Source: Paracoccaceae bacterium
GTDB lineage: Bacteria > Pseudomonadota > Alphaproteobacteria > Rhodobacterales > Rhodobacteraceae
DNA: 64,000 bases
Assembly: GCA_012103375.1 (NCBI GenBank)
Contig: WLWX01000001.1
Location: forward strand, 982,501 to 1,046,500
Reading direction: 5' to 3'
How positions within the stretch are numbered: position 1 is the first letter of the stretch; each line of letters begins with the position of its first letter. This document shows positions 8,814 to 18,456 of the stretch, one piece after another. The translations under genes and the position numbers were made by a program. The notes beneath the pieces were generated by a model that was not told where the DNA came from, ran no database searches, and was given only the letters and a program-made list of their open reading frames with translations.

Positions 8814-9565
8814 GCGGCGTCTTCCATTGCCGTGAATGCAGCAATACATCCGCGCGCGATATCCTGCGGCGCCTTGCCCAGGCTGGGGTCGCCAATCGGG
8901 CAGGTGATTTGCGCCGGGTCAAGGTCAAGCGCGCGCAGCCGCTTGAAAAAGCGCGTGCGCTTGGTCTGCGATCCGATCAACCCGATAGAGGCCGCACCAC
9001 GCTGCAACAGGGCCGCGCAGAGCGCGAAATCTATGTCATGGGAATAGGTGAAAATCAGGTGATGCGCATATACCGGCGCGCGGGCGGCCAGCAGGGGCAT
9101 ATCGGCGGCGGGCAGGGCTTTGACATGGGGCGCAATGCGTTTGGGAAATCGATCCGCCGCATCGTCCACCCAGGTGATCCTGAACGCCTCCGGTCCGGCA
9201 GCGTTGACAACAGCGCGCCCGACATGGCCCGCCCCCCAAAGCCACAAAGGTTGCGGATCGGCGCGCATATCGCTGTTCGGATGAACATTGTTTTGGATGG
9301 CGTCGACGGCATGTTCTTCGCGCGTAAACCGCAATGTCACCGCACCACCGCAGCACTGGCCCAACCCGGGCCCCAGCGGTATCTTGCGGGTGAATTCCTC
9401 GCCGTCGCTGGCCAGCATCTCGCGCGCCAAAGCGATCGCACGGAATTCGAGCGCGCCACCCCCGATCGTCCCCTCAATCGTGTCAGCGGTCACTTTCATG
9501 GCCGTCCCCGCATCGCGCGGGGCCGAACCGCGCACGGCCTCGATCACGACATAGACGGCCCTCAT
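8810..9565 (-). CDS. xdhC: Xanthine dehydrogenase accessory protein XdhC
   Basis: 251 aa. Chaperone that binds and delivers sulfurated molybdenum cofactor to XdhB. The opening EAVRGSAPRDAGTAMKV, the central LGQCCGGAVTLRF and the C-terminal Rossmann region with LWGAGHVGRAVV are characteristic. It starts 4 bp inside the end of xdhB (ATGA), so translation is coupled. The N-terminus is somewhat shorter than I expect for the family, beginning directly at the first strand. Confidence 0.94.
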   Translation of the reverse strand: MRAVYVVIEAVRGSAPRDAGTAMKVTADTIEGTIGGGALEFRAIALAREMLASDGEEFTRKIPLGPGLGQCCGGAVTLRFTREEHAVDAIQNNVHPNSDMRADPQPLWLWGAGHVGRAVVNAAGPEAFRITWVDDAADRFPKRIAPHVKALPAADMPLLAARAPVYAHHLIFTYSHDIDFALCAALLQRGAASIGLIGSQTKRTRFFKRLRALDLDPAQITCPIGDPSLGKAPQDIARGCIAAFTAMEDAA

Positions 9566-11985
9566 TTGTCGCGCACACGGATGATGGCGTTCATCACCTG
9601 CTCACTCGTGGCGGGGGCGTTCAGCTGGGGATAGACCTTGCCGTTTGCGGCGACTGCGTCACTCAGCGCCATCAGTGCCGAGATTCCCAGCATCAGCGGT
9701 GGTTCCCCGACAGCTTTGGAGCGGAAGATCGTATTTTCATGGTTCAGGCCCTTTTCCCACAGGGCGACGTTGAACACCTCGGGCCGGTCCGAGGCTGCGG
9801 GGATCTTGTAGGTCGAAGGCGCATGCGTCGTCAGCCGCCCCTTGTCGTCCCAGACCAGTTCCTCGGTCGTCAGCCAGCCCGCGCCCTGAACATAGCCGCC
9901 TTCGACCTGCCCCAGGTCAATCGCCGGGTTCAGCGAGGCGCCGGCGTCATGCAGGATGTCCGCGCGCAGAATGCGGTTTTCGCCGGTCAGCGTGTCGATC
10001 ACCACTTCGCTGATCGCGGCACCATAGGCGAAATACAGGAACGGACGGCCCTTGCCCGCCACCCGGTCCCATTCGACCTTGGGTGTCTTGTAGAACCCGG
10101 TCGCCGACAGGCTGACGCGGTTTTCATAAGCGGTTTTTGCGGCCTCGGCGAAGGGGATCCGATTGCCCGCCACCTGCACAAAGCCATCCTCGAACCACAC
10201 ATCCGAGGGCTGTGCCTGATGCAGTTCGGCCAGGCAGGCAACGATCCGGTCGCGAATCTCGTCGCAGGCGGCCTTGACGGCCATGCCGTTCAGGTCTGAT
10301 CCGCTGGAGGCCGCCGTGGCACTGGTGTTGGGCACCTTGGCGGTGTCGGTCGCGGTGATCTTCACCATATCGGTCGGGATCCCGAAGCGGTCGGCGGCGA
10401 CCTGAGCGACCTTCTGGAACAGGCCCTGACCCATCTCGGTCCCGCCGTGGTTCAGATGCACCGAGCCATCGGTATAGACATGCACCAGCGCGCCCGCCTG
10501 GTTGAGGTGGGTCAGCGTGAAGCTGATGCCGAATTTCACCGGCGTCAGGGCAATGCCGCGCTTCAGGATCGGGTTGTTCGCGTTCCATTCGGCGATTTCC
10601 TTGCGCCGCGCGGTATAGTGGGCCGTTTCGGCCAGATCATCGACGATCTGGTTCAGCACGAAGTCTTCGACCTTCATGCCATAGGGCGTCATCTGCGTCT
10701 CGGGACCACGGGTAACCTCAGGCTCTGTCGCGGCCTTCTTGGCCTTGCGACGGTCCCGCCAGCGCGCCTTGGCCGGGGCTGGTGCTGCCGCTTTCGTCTT
10801 TTTGTCGGAAATATCCCCGCCGGAGGCTCCGCCCTCGCCATCTGCGTCGGCGTAGAAATTGATGCGCCGCACGTCCAGCGGATCCTTGCCAAGTTCGTGC
10901 GCGATGTGGTCCATCACCCGTTCGATCCCGACCATCCCCTGCGGGCCGCCAAACCCCCGGAAGGCAGTGGCCGACTGGGTGTTGGTCTTCAAACGGTGGC
11001 TTTCGATGCGCACGGCGGGCAGGTCATATGCGTTATCGGCATGCAGCATGGCGCGGTCGGCAACCGGCAGGCTCAGGTCCTGTGACCAGCCGCAGCGGGC
11101 GTATTGCTTGAACTCGACCGCCACGATGCGCCCGCCCGCACCATATCCGGCCTTATAGGCAATCCGGAAGTCGTGACGCTTGCCGGTGATGGTCATGTCG
11201 TCATCGCGGTCATAGCGCATCTTGCAGGGCCGCCCGGTTTGCGCGGCAGCCACAGCGCAGGCCACGGCCAGCGCGTTGCCCTGGCTTTCCTTGCCGCCAA
11301 ACCCGCCGCCCATGCGCCGCGTTTCAACCCGGACGCTGTGCATCGGCGCGCCAAGCGCCTCGGCCACTTTGTGCTGGATCTCGGTCGGGTGCTGGGTCGA
11401 GGAATGCACCAGCATGTCGCCATCCTCACCCGGGATCGCCAGCGCGACCTGCCCTTCAAGATAGAAATGCTCCTGCCCGCCAATCTCGATCGTGCCTTCG
11501 ATGGTTTTGGGCGCGGTGCGGAAACCGGCGTTGATATCGCCCTTGGTCCAGATCACGGGACCGCCCTCGAACCGGCTGTCGGCCTTTAGCGCCTGATCAA
11601 TTGTCAGGATCGGGTCGGTCGGGGTGATGATGATCTTGCCCAATCGCGCCGCTTTGCGAGCGGCCAGATGGGTTTCGGCGACGACCAGAAAGATCGGCTG
11701 GCCGAGGTAGTGCACCTCGCCCGTGGCCAGCATCGGTTCGTCATGGATCGAAGGCGAGACATCGTTCGCGCCCGGCAGATCGTCCGCGGTCAGGACCGCG
11801 ACAACACCGGGGGCCGCGCGCACGGCGTTGAGGTTGATCGCGGTGATCGTGCCGCAGGCGGTGTCGGACAGACCAAAAGCCAGCGACAGGCAGCCCGCAG
11901 GCGTCGGGATATCATCGACATAGCGCGCCGCGCCGGTGACATGCAGGCGCGCGGCGTCATGGGGCAGGGGCTTGGCGACGCTCAT
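9562..11985 (-). CDS. xdhB: Xanthine dehydrogenase molybdopterin-binding subunit, with basic insertion
   Basis: 807 aa. Large subunit that hydroxylates hypoxanthine and xanthine at the Mo centre. Residues that map on to the mammalian enzyme are present: Glu233 in GGGFGGKES, Arg311 in ADRAML, Phe345 in FRGFGGPQ, and Glu761 in GEPPLML. Between residues about 381 and 428, where the chain normally passes from NFY directly to the MTPYGM segment, there is a Lys/Arg/Ala-rich insertion. Its DNA (10791-10827) closely matches the dispersed intergenic repeat seen elsewhere in the window. Overlaps xdhA and xdhC by 4 bp each. Confidence 0.95.
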   Translation of the reverse strand: MSVAKPLPHDAARLHVTGAARYVDDIPTPAGCLSLAFGLSDTACGTITAINLNAVRAAPGVVAVLTADDLPGANDVSPSIHDEPMLATGEVHYLGQPIFLVVAETHLAARKAARLGKIIITPTDPILTIDQALKADSRFEGGPVIWTKGDINAGFRTAPKTIEGTIEIGGQEHFYLEGQVALAIPGEDGDMLVHSSTQHPTEIQHKVAEALGAPMHSVRVETRRMGGGFGGKESQGNALAVACAVAAAQTGRPCKMRYDRDDDMTITGKRHDFRIAYKAGYGAGGRIVAVEFKQYARCGWSQDLSLPVADRAMLHADNAYDLPAVRIESHRLKTNTQSATAFRGFGGPQGMVGIERVMDHIAHELGKDPLDVRRINFYADADGEGGASGGDISDKKTKAAAPAPAKARWRDRRKAKKAATEPEVTRGPETQMTPYGMKVEDFVLNQIVDDLAETAHYTARRKEIAEWNANNPILKRGIALTPVKFGISFTLTHLNQAGALVHVYTDGSVHLNHGGTEMGQGLFQKVAQVAADRFGIPTDMVKITATDTAKVPNTSATAASSGSDLNGMAVKAACDEIRDRIVACLAELHQAQPSDVWFEDGFVQVAGNRIPFAEAAKTAYENRVSLSATGFYKTPKVEWDRVAGKGRPFLYFAYGAAISEVVIDTLTGENRILRADILHDAGASLNPAIDLGQVEGGYVQGAGWLTTEELVWDDKGRLTTHAPSTYKIPAASDRPEVFNVALWEKGLNHENTIFRSKAVGEPPLMLGISALMALSDAVAANGKVYPQLNAPATSEQVMNAIIRVRDK
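10791..10827 (-). repeat. Dispersed repeat copy inside the xdhB reading frame
   Basis: On the coding strand this begins GCCTCCGGCGGGGATATTT, identical over 19 bases to the intergenic copy at 50118-50144, and continues with CAAAAAGA as in the A-rich half of the other copies. It is translated in frame as ASGGDISDKKTK and forms the first part of the extra segment of XdhB. Confidence 0.75.
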
Positions 11986-14102
11986 GACTTGTCCTCTGGC
12001 GTGTCCTTGGCGGGGGGCGGCAGGATGATCGCGACCTGATCGGGCGGGGTTTCCCCGGCATCGTCGGGCTTAGCCGGGTATTCGGCCGTGTCGGTTGCGG
12101 AGGCGTCGGCCTTGGGCGCCGGTTCAACGTCGGTTGTCTTGTCGTCCGGTGTGGCGGCAGTATCCTGCGGCGCGCTGTTTTCCGGGGCCCCGTCTTTCGC
12201 CGCTTCCTTCGCCGCGTCGGTCACCTCGGTTGTTTGAGGCTTTTGCGTCGGGTCAGAGGTGTCATCGCCGTTGCTCGCCGCGTCTGACTTGCTGTCATCG
12301 GCAGTCTTGGGGGCGCTTTTGTCTGCGGCATCTGATTTATCGCCGCCGGTTTCGGGTGCGGCGTCTGATGCGTCGCTTGCGCTAGCTTCGGTGCCCTTGG
12401 CATCGTCGGACGAGGTTTCCGGTGTATCAGACGCCGGTGCCGCCGCCTTGGAACCCTCATCAGCCGTCTCGGTTTTTTCAGCCGATTCAGCCGCTTCAGC
12501 AGGGTCGGTTTTTCTGGCATCCGTCGCCGCCGCCGTGTTTTCGGACTTGGTATCTGCGCGCGACACCGGCGCATCCGCTGGCGTCGCCTTGGCGGCCACT
12601 TCTTCTGCGGCAGCGCTTGCGGCAAGAGCGGCTGCGGCTGCGACCGCGCTCAACTCAGGGTCATCGGTTTTCGTGGCAGGTTTGGCACGCGCTGCGTCAG
12701 AGGCTGATCGTTCGACAATCACCGGGGGCGACACATCCAACACCCGCGTGTCGGCGCCCAGATCCTCCAGCAGATAGCGCATCAACATGCCGCGCGCTGC
12801 CTCAAGCCGATACTCGGCACTGGCGCGCATGTCCGACAGGGGTGTGAAATCACGCTTGAACGCATCCCACGACCGATCTGCGGCATTCGCATCCCATGAC
12901 TTGCCGATCAGGCTGGTTTCCACCGCGCGCGCGCGCTTGGGGATACCCGCCATGCCGCCAAATGCGATCCGCGCCGAGGTGACGACGCCGTGGATCACCC
13001 GGACGTTGAAGCACCCGCACACGGCCGAGATATCCTGATCGAACCGTTTGGACAGCTTATAGCATTTCAGGCGGTCGGCGCTGCGTGGAAAGCTGACAGC
13101 CTCGATAAACTCACCGGGCACCCGATCCTGTTTGCCGTAGTCGATGAAATAATTCTCGAGCAGGACGTCGCGCCGTTCCACCCCGCGTCGCAGATGCAGC
13201 GTTGCCCCCAGTGCGATCAGCGCGGGCGGCGTGTCGCCGATGGGCGAGGCATTGGCGATATTGCCGCCGATGGTTGCCGCGTTGCGGACCTGCGCCGAGC
13301 CATAGCGTCGCAGCAGTTCGGCGAAATCCGGATAGATCGGCGTAATTGCCTCCATCACGTCTGCAATCGTCGCCGCCGCGCCGATCCGCACCAGATCATC
13401 GGTGATGCGGATATCGGACATGTCGTCGATATTGTTCAGGAAAGCGACTGGGCCGAGGTCTTTGAGGTTCTTGGTCACCCACAGCCCGACATCTGTTGCC
13501 CCGCCGATCAGCGTTCCATTCGGGTGATCCAGATACCATTTCGCCAGTTCGACCGTGGTCTCCGGGCGCGCCCAGTCGTCGCGCGTTTCGGTGATCCCGC
13601 TAAGGCGGCTCAGATCCTCTTCCATCCAGGCTGGCACGGGTTTGTCTTCCGCAGCCTCAGCGGCGCGAATGATCGGCGCATAGCCGGTGCACCGGCAGAG
13701 GTTTCCGGCCAGCTGATCGTTGTGATCGGTGCGCCCGTTCTTATGCGCCGCTGCCATCGCGGTGATGAAGCCCGGCGTGCAAAACCCGCATTGGCTGCCG
13801 TGATGGTCGATCATCGCTTGCTGTACGGGATGCAATTCGCCTTTCGGGCCGCTGATGCCTTCGACGGTGCGCACCGCACAGCCGTGCAGTTGTGGCAGAA
13901 ACAGGATGCAGGCATTCATCGACCGGCTGCCCGATTTATCGGTGACGATCACGGAACAGGCGCCGCAGTCGCCCTCGTTACAGCCCTCTTTGGTGCCGGT
14001 CAGCGCGCGGTCTTCGCGCAACCAGTCAAGCAGGGTCCGCGTCGGGGCGGCGTCGGCAACGCGCGTGACCTCTCCGTTCAGCAGAAAGGCAATTTCGGAC
14101 AT
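11982..14102 (-). CDS. xdhA: Xanthine dehydrogenase small (FeS/FAD) subunit with long acidic tail
   Basis: 706 aa. Carries electrons from the Mo centre through two [2Fe-2S] clusters to FAD and NAD. Cluster ligands: GCNEGDCGAC (40-49) with Cys65, and CGFC (105-108) with CRC (136-138); FAD loop LIGGATDVG (198-206). The conserved part ends near residue 455. The last 250 or so residues are Ala/Asp/Glu/Thr/Ser/Lys/Pro-rich low complexity, strongly acidic and presumably disordered; typical XdhA proteins stop at about 460-490 aa. The start at 14102 (MSEIAFLLNG) matches the family; an in-frame ORF extends upstream without support. Confidence 0.94.
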   Translation of the reverse strand: MSEIAFLLNGEVTRVADAAPTRTLLDWLREDRALTGTKEGCNEGDCGACSVIVTDKSGSRSMNACILFLPQLHGCAVRTVEGISGPKGELHPVQQAMIDHHGSQCGFCTPGFITAMAAAHKNGRTDHNDQLAGNLCRCTGYAPIIRAAEAAEDKPVPAWMEEDLSRLSGITETRDDWARPETTVELAKWYLDHPNGTLIGGATDVGLWVTKNLKDLGPVAFLNNIDDMSDIRITDDLVRIGAAATIADVMEAITPIYPDFAELLRRYGSAQVRNAATIGGNIANASPIGDTPPALIALGATLHLRRGVERRDVLLENYFIDYGKQDRVPGEFIEAVSFPRSADRLKCYKLSKRFDQDISAVCGCFNVRVIHGVVTSARIAFGGMAGIPKRARAVETSLIGKSWDANAADRSWDAFKRDFTPLSDMRASAEYRLEAARGMLMRYLLEDLGADTRVLDVSPPVIVERSASDAARAKPATKTDDPELSAVAAAAALAASAAAEEVAAKATPADAPVSRADTKSENTAAATDARKTDPAEAAESAEKTETADEGSKAAAPASDTPETSSDDAKGTEASASDASDAAPETGGDKSDAADKSAPKTADDSKSDAASNGDDTSDPTQKPQTTEVTDAAKEAAKDGAPENSAPQDTAATPDDKTTDVEPAPKADASATDTAEYPAKPDDAGETPPDQVAIILPPPAKDTPEDKS

Positions 14103-14267
14103 CAGGTATTCCGCCGCTTTCTTTGACACTTTGGCATAATGTGGGGTCGCCCGATGCGGCGTAAAGCGAGGCCCACAGCCCTTGATCTGCCGGTCAGGAT
14201 TGCCGTGTTTGGGGCGTTTGGCAAGCGGACTCTGGTTGGCGGGCGACATTTCGGGTATCCGGCAGGC

Positions 14268-14639
14268 ATGAGCCTGCGTGCGATCCACCATATCCAACTG
14301 GCGATGCCCGAGGGGGCCGAGGCCCGGGCGCGTGAATTTTATGAAGGATTGCTGGGGCTAAGTGAGGTGCCTAAGCCGCCGGTCCTGGCGGGCCGCGGCG
14401 GTGCATGGTTCGAGGCGGGCGATGTCCGGGCTCATCTGGGCGTTGAAGCAGGGTTTGCCCCCGCGCGAAAGGCGCATCCGGGGTTTCTGGTGGATGACCT
14501 GGCCGCATTACTGGGCCGGCTGGCCGATGCCGGGGTCGACGTGCGCCCGGACGAGGATCTGCCGGGATTTCAGCGGGCCTATGTCGATGACCCCTTCGGC
14601 AACCGGATCGAGTTGATGGAAGCTGTGGGCGGCCAATAG
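14268..14639 (+). CDS. VOC (glyoxalase/bleomycin-resistance) family protein
   Basis: 123 aa. The start at 14268 gives SLRAIHHIQLAMPEGAEARA, the usual first strand with the metal-ligand His, and it ends DPFGNRIELMEA with the Glu ligand. One VOC module (two babbab halves compressed into about 120 residues), so it would function as a dimer. Substrate unknown. Divergent from xdhA with about 165 bp between them. Confidence 0.88.
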   Translation: MSLRAIHHIQLAMPEGAEARAREFYEGLLGLSEVPKPPVLAGRGGAWFEAGDVRAHLGVEAGFAPARKAHPGFLVDDLAALLGRLADAGVDVRPDEDLPGFQRAYVDDPFGNRIELMEAVGGQ

Positions 14640-14982
14640 AAGAGCCCGTCCGTGGCATTCCCGCGAACGCAGCGTGAGAGTCACTCTGTGCACGGAATCG
14701 AGCCGAAGGCGCCGTGCACTCGCCAGCCCGTCCGGGCGGGTTGGCGATGGGTGATGTGGGCGCCTCCTTCATAGTTGACGGGATTTCTGAACCATCCAAG
14801 TGCCCCGAACTTCTGTCGGTTCGCCAACCCCCGGGCTGACGAGTGCACGGCTTGTGTGGTGCGTCGCCAATATACTGGTCCTCAGACCATCTGTTTGCTG
14901 AGCATCCCCCAAACGCCCGCCCATCCCGGTTCTTCGCCTTATCCGTTTCCATGCCCCCACATCCTGATCTAGGGTCGCGGGC
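14640..14982. repeat. Intergenic region with a long interrupted inverted repeat
   Basis: No gene seen between the VOC gene and dnaE. It holds an inverted repeat: 14711-14730 (GCCGTGCACTCGCCAGCCCG) pairs with 14832-14851 with one mismatch, and similarity continues inward with gaps (GTTGGCGA on both arms), enclosing about 100 bp. The left arm also forms a local hairpin, GTGCACGG at 14688-14695 with CCGTGCAC at 14712-14719, so alternative pairings are possible. Function unknown; could be a MITE-like unit or an RNA element in the dnaE leader. Confidence 0.55.
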
Positions 14983-17900
14983 ATGAGCGACTCTGTCAAA
15001 TACATCCACCTGCGTCTGCACACCGAATATTCTCTGCTGGAAGGGGCCGTGCGGCTGAAAAAACTGCCTGGCCTGGCCGCAAAGGCGGGGATGCCGGCGG
15101 TTGCGGTGACCGACACCAACAACATGTTCGCGGCACTGGAATTTTCCGTCGCCGCGCAGGGTGAGGGCATTCAGCCGATCATCGGCTGTCAGGTCGACCT
15201 GACCTTCGATCCGGGCGCACGCGGAGAGGCCGCGCGCCCGCCCGCGCCGCTGGTCCTGCTGGCGAAGGACGAGGCGGGGTATATGAACCTGCTCAAGCTG
15301 AACTCGGCGCTGTACTTGGATCAGAACGGCGCGCTGCCGCAGGTCTCGGTCGAAGAACTTCTGGCCCATGCCGACGGGCTGATCTGTCTGACTGGCGGGC
15401 CGGAAGGCGCGGTCGGGCAATTGTTGCAGGCCGGTCAGCGCCCAAAGGCGCAGGCGCTGATGGACCGGCTGAAGGATGCCTTCGGCGACCGCCTTTATGT
15501 CGAGCTGCAACGCCACCCGCGCGACGACGCCACACAGCCCGAAGCGGAACGCCTGACCGAACGCCCCTTCGTCGAAATGGCCTATGCGATGGAGCTGCCT
15601 CTGGTCGCGACCAACGATGTCTATTTCCCGAAATCGGACATGTACGAGGCGCATGACGCCCTGATCTGCATTGCCGATGGCGCGTATGTTGATCAACAGG
15701 AGCCCCGCCGCCGCCTGACGCCGCAGCATTACTTCAAAACCCCGTCCGAGATGGCAGCCCTGTTCGCCGATCTTCCCGAAGCGCTTGAGAACACGGTTGA
15801 AATCGCCCGCCGCTGCGCTTTTGCCGCATCCCGCCGCGACCCGATCCTGCCCAAATTCGCCGATGATGAGGTTGAGGAACTGCGCCGCCAGGCCGAGGCG
15901 GGGTTGAAGGAACGTCTGGCCGTGATCGACCATGCGGTGTCGGTCGAGGAGTATGAAAAACGCCTCGACTTCGAACTGGGCGTGATCGAGGGGATGGGCT
16001 TTCCCGGATACTTCCTGATCGTTGCCGATTTCATCAAATGGGCCAAGGATCATGACATTCCGGTGGGTCCGGGGCGAGGGTCCGGCGCGGGATCGCTGGT
16101 TTCCTATGCGCTGACGATCACCGACCTTGATCCGCTGCGCTATAACCTGCTGTTCGAACGGTTCCTGAACCCTGAACGGGTCAGCATGCCCGACTTCGAC
16201 ATCGACTTCTGCATGGACCGGCGGGAGGAGGTGATCCGCTATGTTCAGGACAAATACGGCCGCGACATGGTGGGCCAGATCATCACCTTCGGCGCGCTGC
16301 TGTCCAAGGCCGCCGTGCGCGACATCGGGCGGGTGTTGCAGATGCCTTACGGGCAGGTGGATCGCCTGTCCAAGATGATCCCGGTCGAAGGCGTCAAGCC
16401 TGTCAGCATCGAAAAGGCGCTGGCCACCGAAGAACGCCTGCGTGCCGAGGCCAAGGCAGAGGAGGTCGTGCAGCGCCTGTTGGATTACGGCCAACAGGTT
16501 GAGGGGTTGCTGAGGAATGCCTCGACCCACGCCGCCGGGGTGGTGATCGGCGACCGCCCCCTGGACCAGTTGGTGCCGCTTTATCAGGATCCGCGATCCG
16601 ACATGCCAGCGACCCAGTTCAACATGAAATGGGTCGAACAGGCGGGGCTGGTGAAATACGATTTCCTGGGCCTGAAAACCCTGACCGTGATCCAGAACGC
16701 ATTGAATTTGCTCAAGGAACGCGGGGGCGAGGTCGACATCAACGCGATCCCGCTGGACGACGAAAAATCCTATGACCTCTATGCTTCGGCCAAGACGGTG
16801 GCTGTTTTTCAGGTGGAATCCAGCGGCATGATGGACGCGCTCAGGCGCATGAAACCGACCTGTATCGAGGATATCATCGCGCTGGTCGCCCTCTACCGGC
16901 CCGGCCCGATGGAAAACATCCCGGCCTTCTGCGAGGTGAAGAACGGGCTGCGCGAACGCGAACTGATGCACCCCAGCATCGACCACATCCTAGACGAAAC
17001 CCAAGGCATCATCGTCTACCAGGAACAGGTGATGCAGATCGCGCAGGAAATGGCCGGGTACAGCCTTGGCGGCGCCGACTTGCTGCGCCGCGCTATGGGC
17101 AAGAAGATCCAGGCCGAGATGGACAAGGAAAAACCGAAATTCCTGAAAGGGGCGGCCGATAACGGGGTGGATAAATCCAAGGCGAACGAGGTCTGGAACC
17201 TGCTGGATAAGTTCGCCAACTATGGCTTCAACAAATCCCACGCGGCGGCCTATGCGGTCGTCAGCTATCAGACCGCCTGGCTGAAAGCGAACCATCCGGT
17301 CGAATTCATGGCCGGGGTGATGAATTGCGATCTGCACCTGACCGACAAGCTGGCCGTTTACGCGGAGGAGGTTCGGCGCGGGCTGGAGATTGAGATTGTG
17401 CCGCCCTGTGTCAACCGCTCTCAGGCGACATTCTCGGTTGATGACGGCAAAGTCGTCTATGCGCTGGGCGCGCTGAAGAACGTCGGCGTCGAGGCGATGA
17501 AGCTGATTGTTGAGGCACGGGCGAACCCGGACGATCAAACCGGCGCTGACAAGCCCTTCGCCACCCTGTTCGATCTGGCCCGCCGGGTGGATCTGAAACG
17601 CGTCGGCAAGCGCCCGTTGGAGATGCTGGCCCGTGCCGGAGCGTTTGATCAGCTTGACCCGAACCGGGCGCGGGTGTTCCGCAGTCTTGATGCGCTGGCG
17701 GGATATTCGGCGGCGATCCACGACCAGCGGGCATCCAACCAGGTGTCGCTGTTTGGCGAGGCGGGCGACGACCTGCCCGAACCGCGCCTGTCACCCACCG
17801 ACGACTGGCTGCCGAACGAACGCCTGACCGAAGAACACAAGGCCATCGGGTTCTATCTGTCAGGGCACCCGCTGGACGATTACATGGGGCCGCTGAAGCG

Positions 17901-18456
17901 CAAAGACGTGATAACACTGGCCGAGGTGACGGCAAAAGCCGAGCGCGCGCCGCTGGTCGCGAAACTGGCCGGATCAATCTCGGGCAAGCAGGAACGCAAA
18001 TCGGCGCGCGGCAACCGGTTTGCCTTTGTGCAACTGTCGGACCCCACGGGTCTGTACGAGGTCACGGTCTTCTCGGACACGCTGGAGGCCGCACGCGAGC
18101 ATATCGAACCCGGCACCAACGTCGTCCTGACGGTTGAGGCGAACATGGAGGCCGATCAGCTGAAATTGTTGGCCCGTGCCATCGTACCGATTGATACCAT
18201 CGCCGCCGGGGCAGGGGGGCTGGCGCTGAAAATCCACATTGATGAGGTCTCGGCCGTCACCTCAGTCCAGTCGGTGCTGCAACGCATGGCCGACGGCAAA
18301 GGTGCGCGCGGCAAGGGGCAGATCACCTTCTGCATCGCGGACCGGGACACGGGTCAGGAAGTCGACGTGACCCCCAATCAGGAATTTCCGCTGACCCCGC
18401 AGATAAAAAGCGCGTTCAAAAGCCTGCCGGGCGTGGTGCATGTGGAGGATATATAA
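14983..18456 (+). CDS. dnaE: DNA polymerase III alpha subunit
   Basis: 1157 aa, usual length for DnaE1. Replicative polymerase. N-terminal PHP domain opens HLRLHTEYSLLEGAVRLKK; the palm carries PDFDIDFCMDRR (about residues 405-416), the polymerase signature with catalytic aspartates; the fingers include GPGRGSGAGSLVSYAL; a helix-hairpin-helix and an OB fold (SGKQERKSARGNRFAFVQL) follow. Starts after a 343-bp region containing an inverted repeat. Monocistronic. Confidence 0.97.
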   Translation: MSDSVKYIHLRLHTEYSLLEGAVRLKKLPGLAAKAGMPAVAVTDTNNMFAALEFSVAAQGEGIQPIIGCQVDLTFDPGARGEAARPPAPLVLLAKDEAGYMNLLKLNSALYLDQNGALPQVSVEELLAHADGLICLTGGPEGAVGQLLQAGQRPKAQALMDRLKDAFGDRLYVELQRHPRDDATQPEAERLTERPFVEMAYAMELPLVATNDVYFPKSDMYEAHDALICIADGAYVDQQEPRRRLTPQHYFKTPSEMAALFADLPEALENTVEIARRCAFAASRRDPILPKFADDEVEELRRQAEAGLKERLAVIDHAVSVEEYEKRLDFELGVIEGMGFPGYFLIVADFIKWAKDHDIPVGPGRGSGAGSLVSYALTITDLDPLRYNLLFERFLNPERVSMPDFDIDFCMDRREEVIRYVQDKYGRDMVGQIITFGALLSKAAVRDIGRVLQMPYGQVDRLSKMIPVEGVKPVSIEKALATEERLRAEAKAEEVVQRLLDYGQQVEGLLRNASTHAAGVVIGDRPLDQLVPLYQDPRSDMPATQFNMKWVEQAGLVKYDFLGLKTLTVIQNALNLLKERGGEVDINAIPLDDEKSYDLYASAKTVAVFQVESSGMMDALRRMKPTCIEDIIALVALYRPGPMENIPAFCEVKNGLRERELMHPSIDHILDETQGIIVYQEQVMQIAQEMAGYSLGGADLLRRAMGKKIQAEMDKEKPKFLKGAADNGVDKSKANEVWNLLDKFANYGFNKSHAAAYAVVSYQTAWLKANHPVEFMAGVMNCDLHLTDKLAVYAEEVRRGLEIEIVPPCVNRSQATFSVDDGKVVYALGALKNVGVEAMKLIVEARANPDDQTGADKPFATLFDLARRVDLKRVGKRPLEMLARAGAFDQLDPNRARVFRSLDALAGYSAAIHDQRASNQVSLFGEAGDDLPEPRLSPTDDWLPNERLTEEHKAIGFYLSGHPLDDYMGPLKRKDVITLAEVTAKAERAPLVAKLAGSISGKQERKSARGNRFAFVQLSDPTGLYEVTVFSDTLEAAREHIEPGTNVVLTVEANMEADQLKLLARAIVPIDTIAAGAGGLALKIHIDEVSAVTSVQSVLQRMADGKGARGKGQITFCIADRDTGQEVDVTPNQEFPLTPQIKSAFKSLPGVVHVEDI

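Noticed and set aside
7582-8928. A 448-residue aldo/keto reductase fused to an ABC ATPase domain
   Set aside because: The frame is open by chance through the ATPase remnant; the reductase has its own ribosome site at 8517 and family length from there.
14371-16986. 871-codon open frame on the minus strand
   Set aside because: Antisense to dnaE; it lacks any family motif, is His/Gln/Gly/Arg-rich in the way of GC-rich shadow frames, and dnaE is certain.
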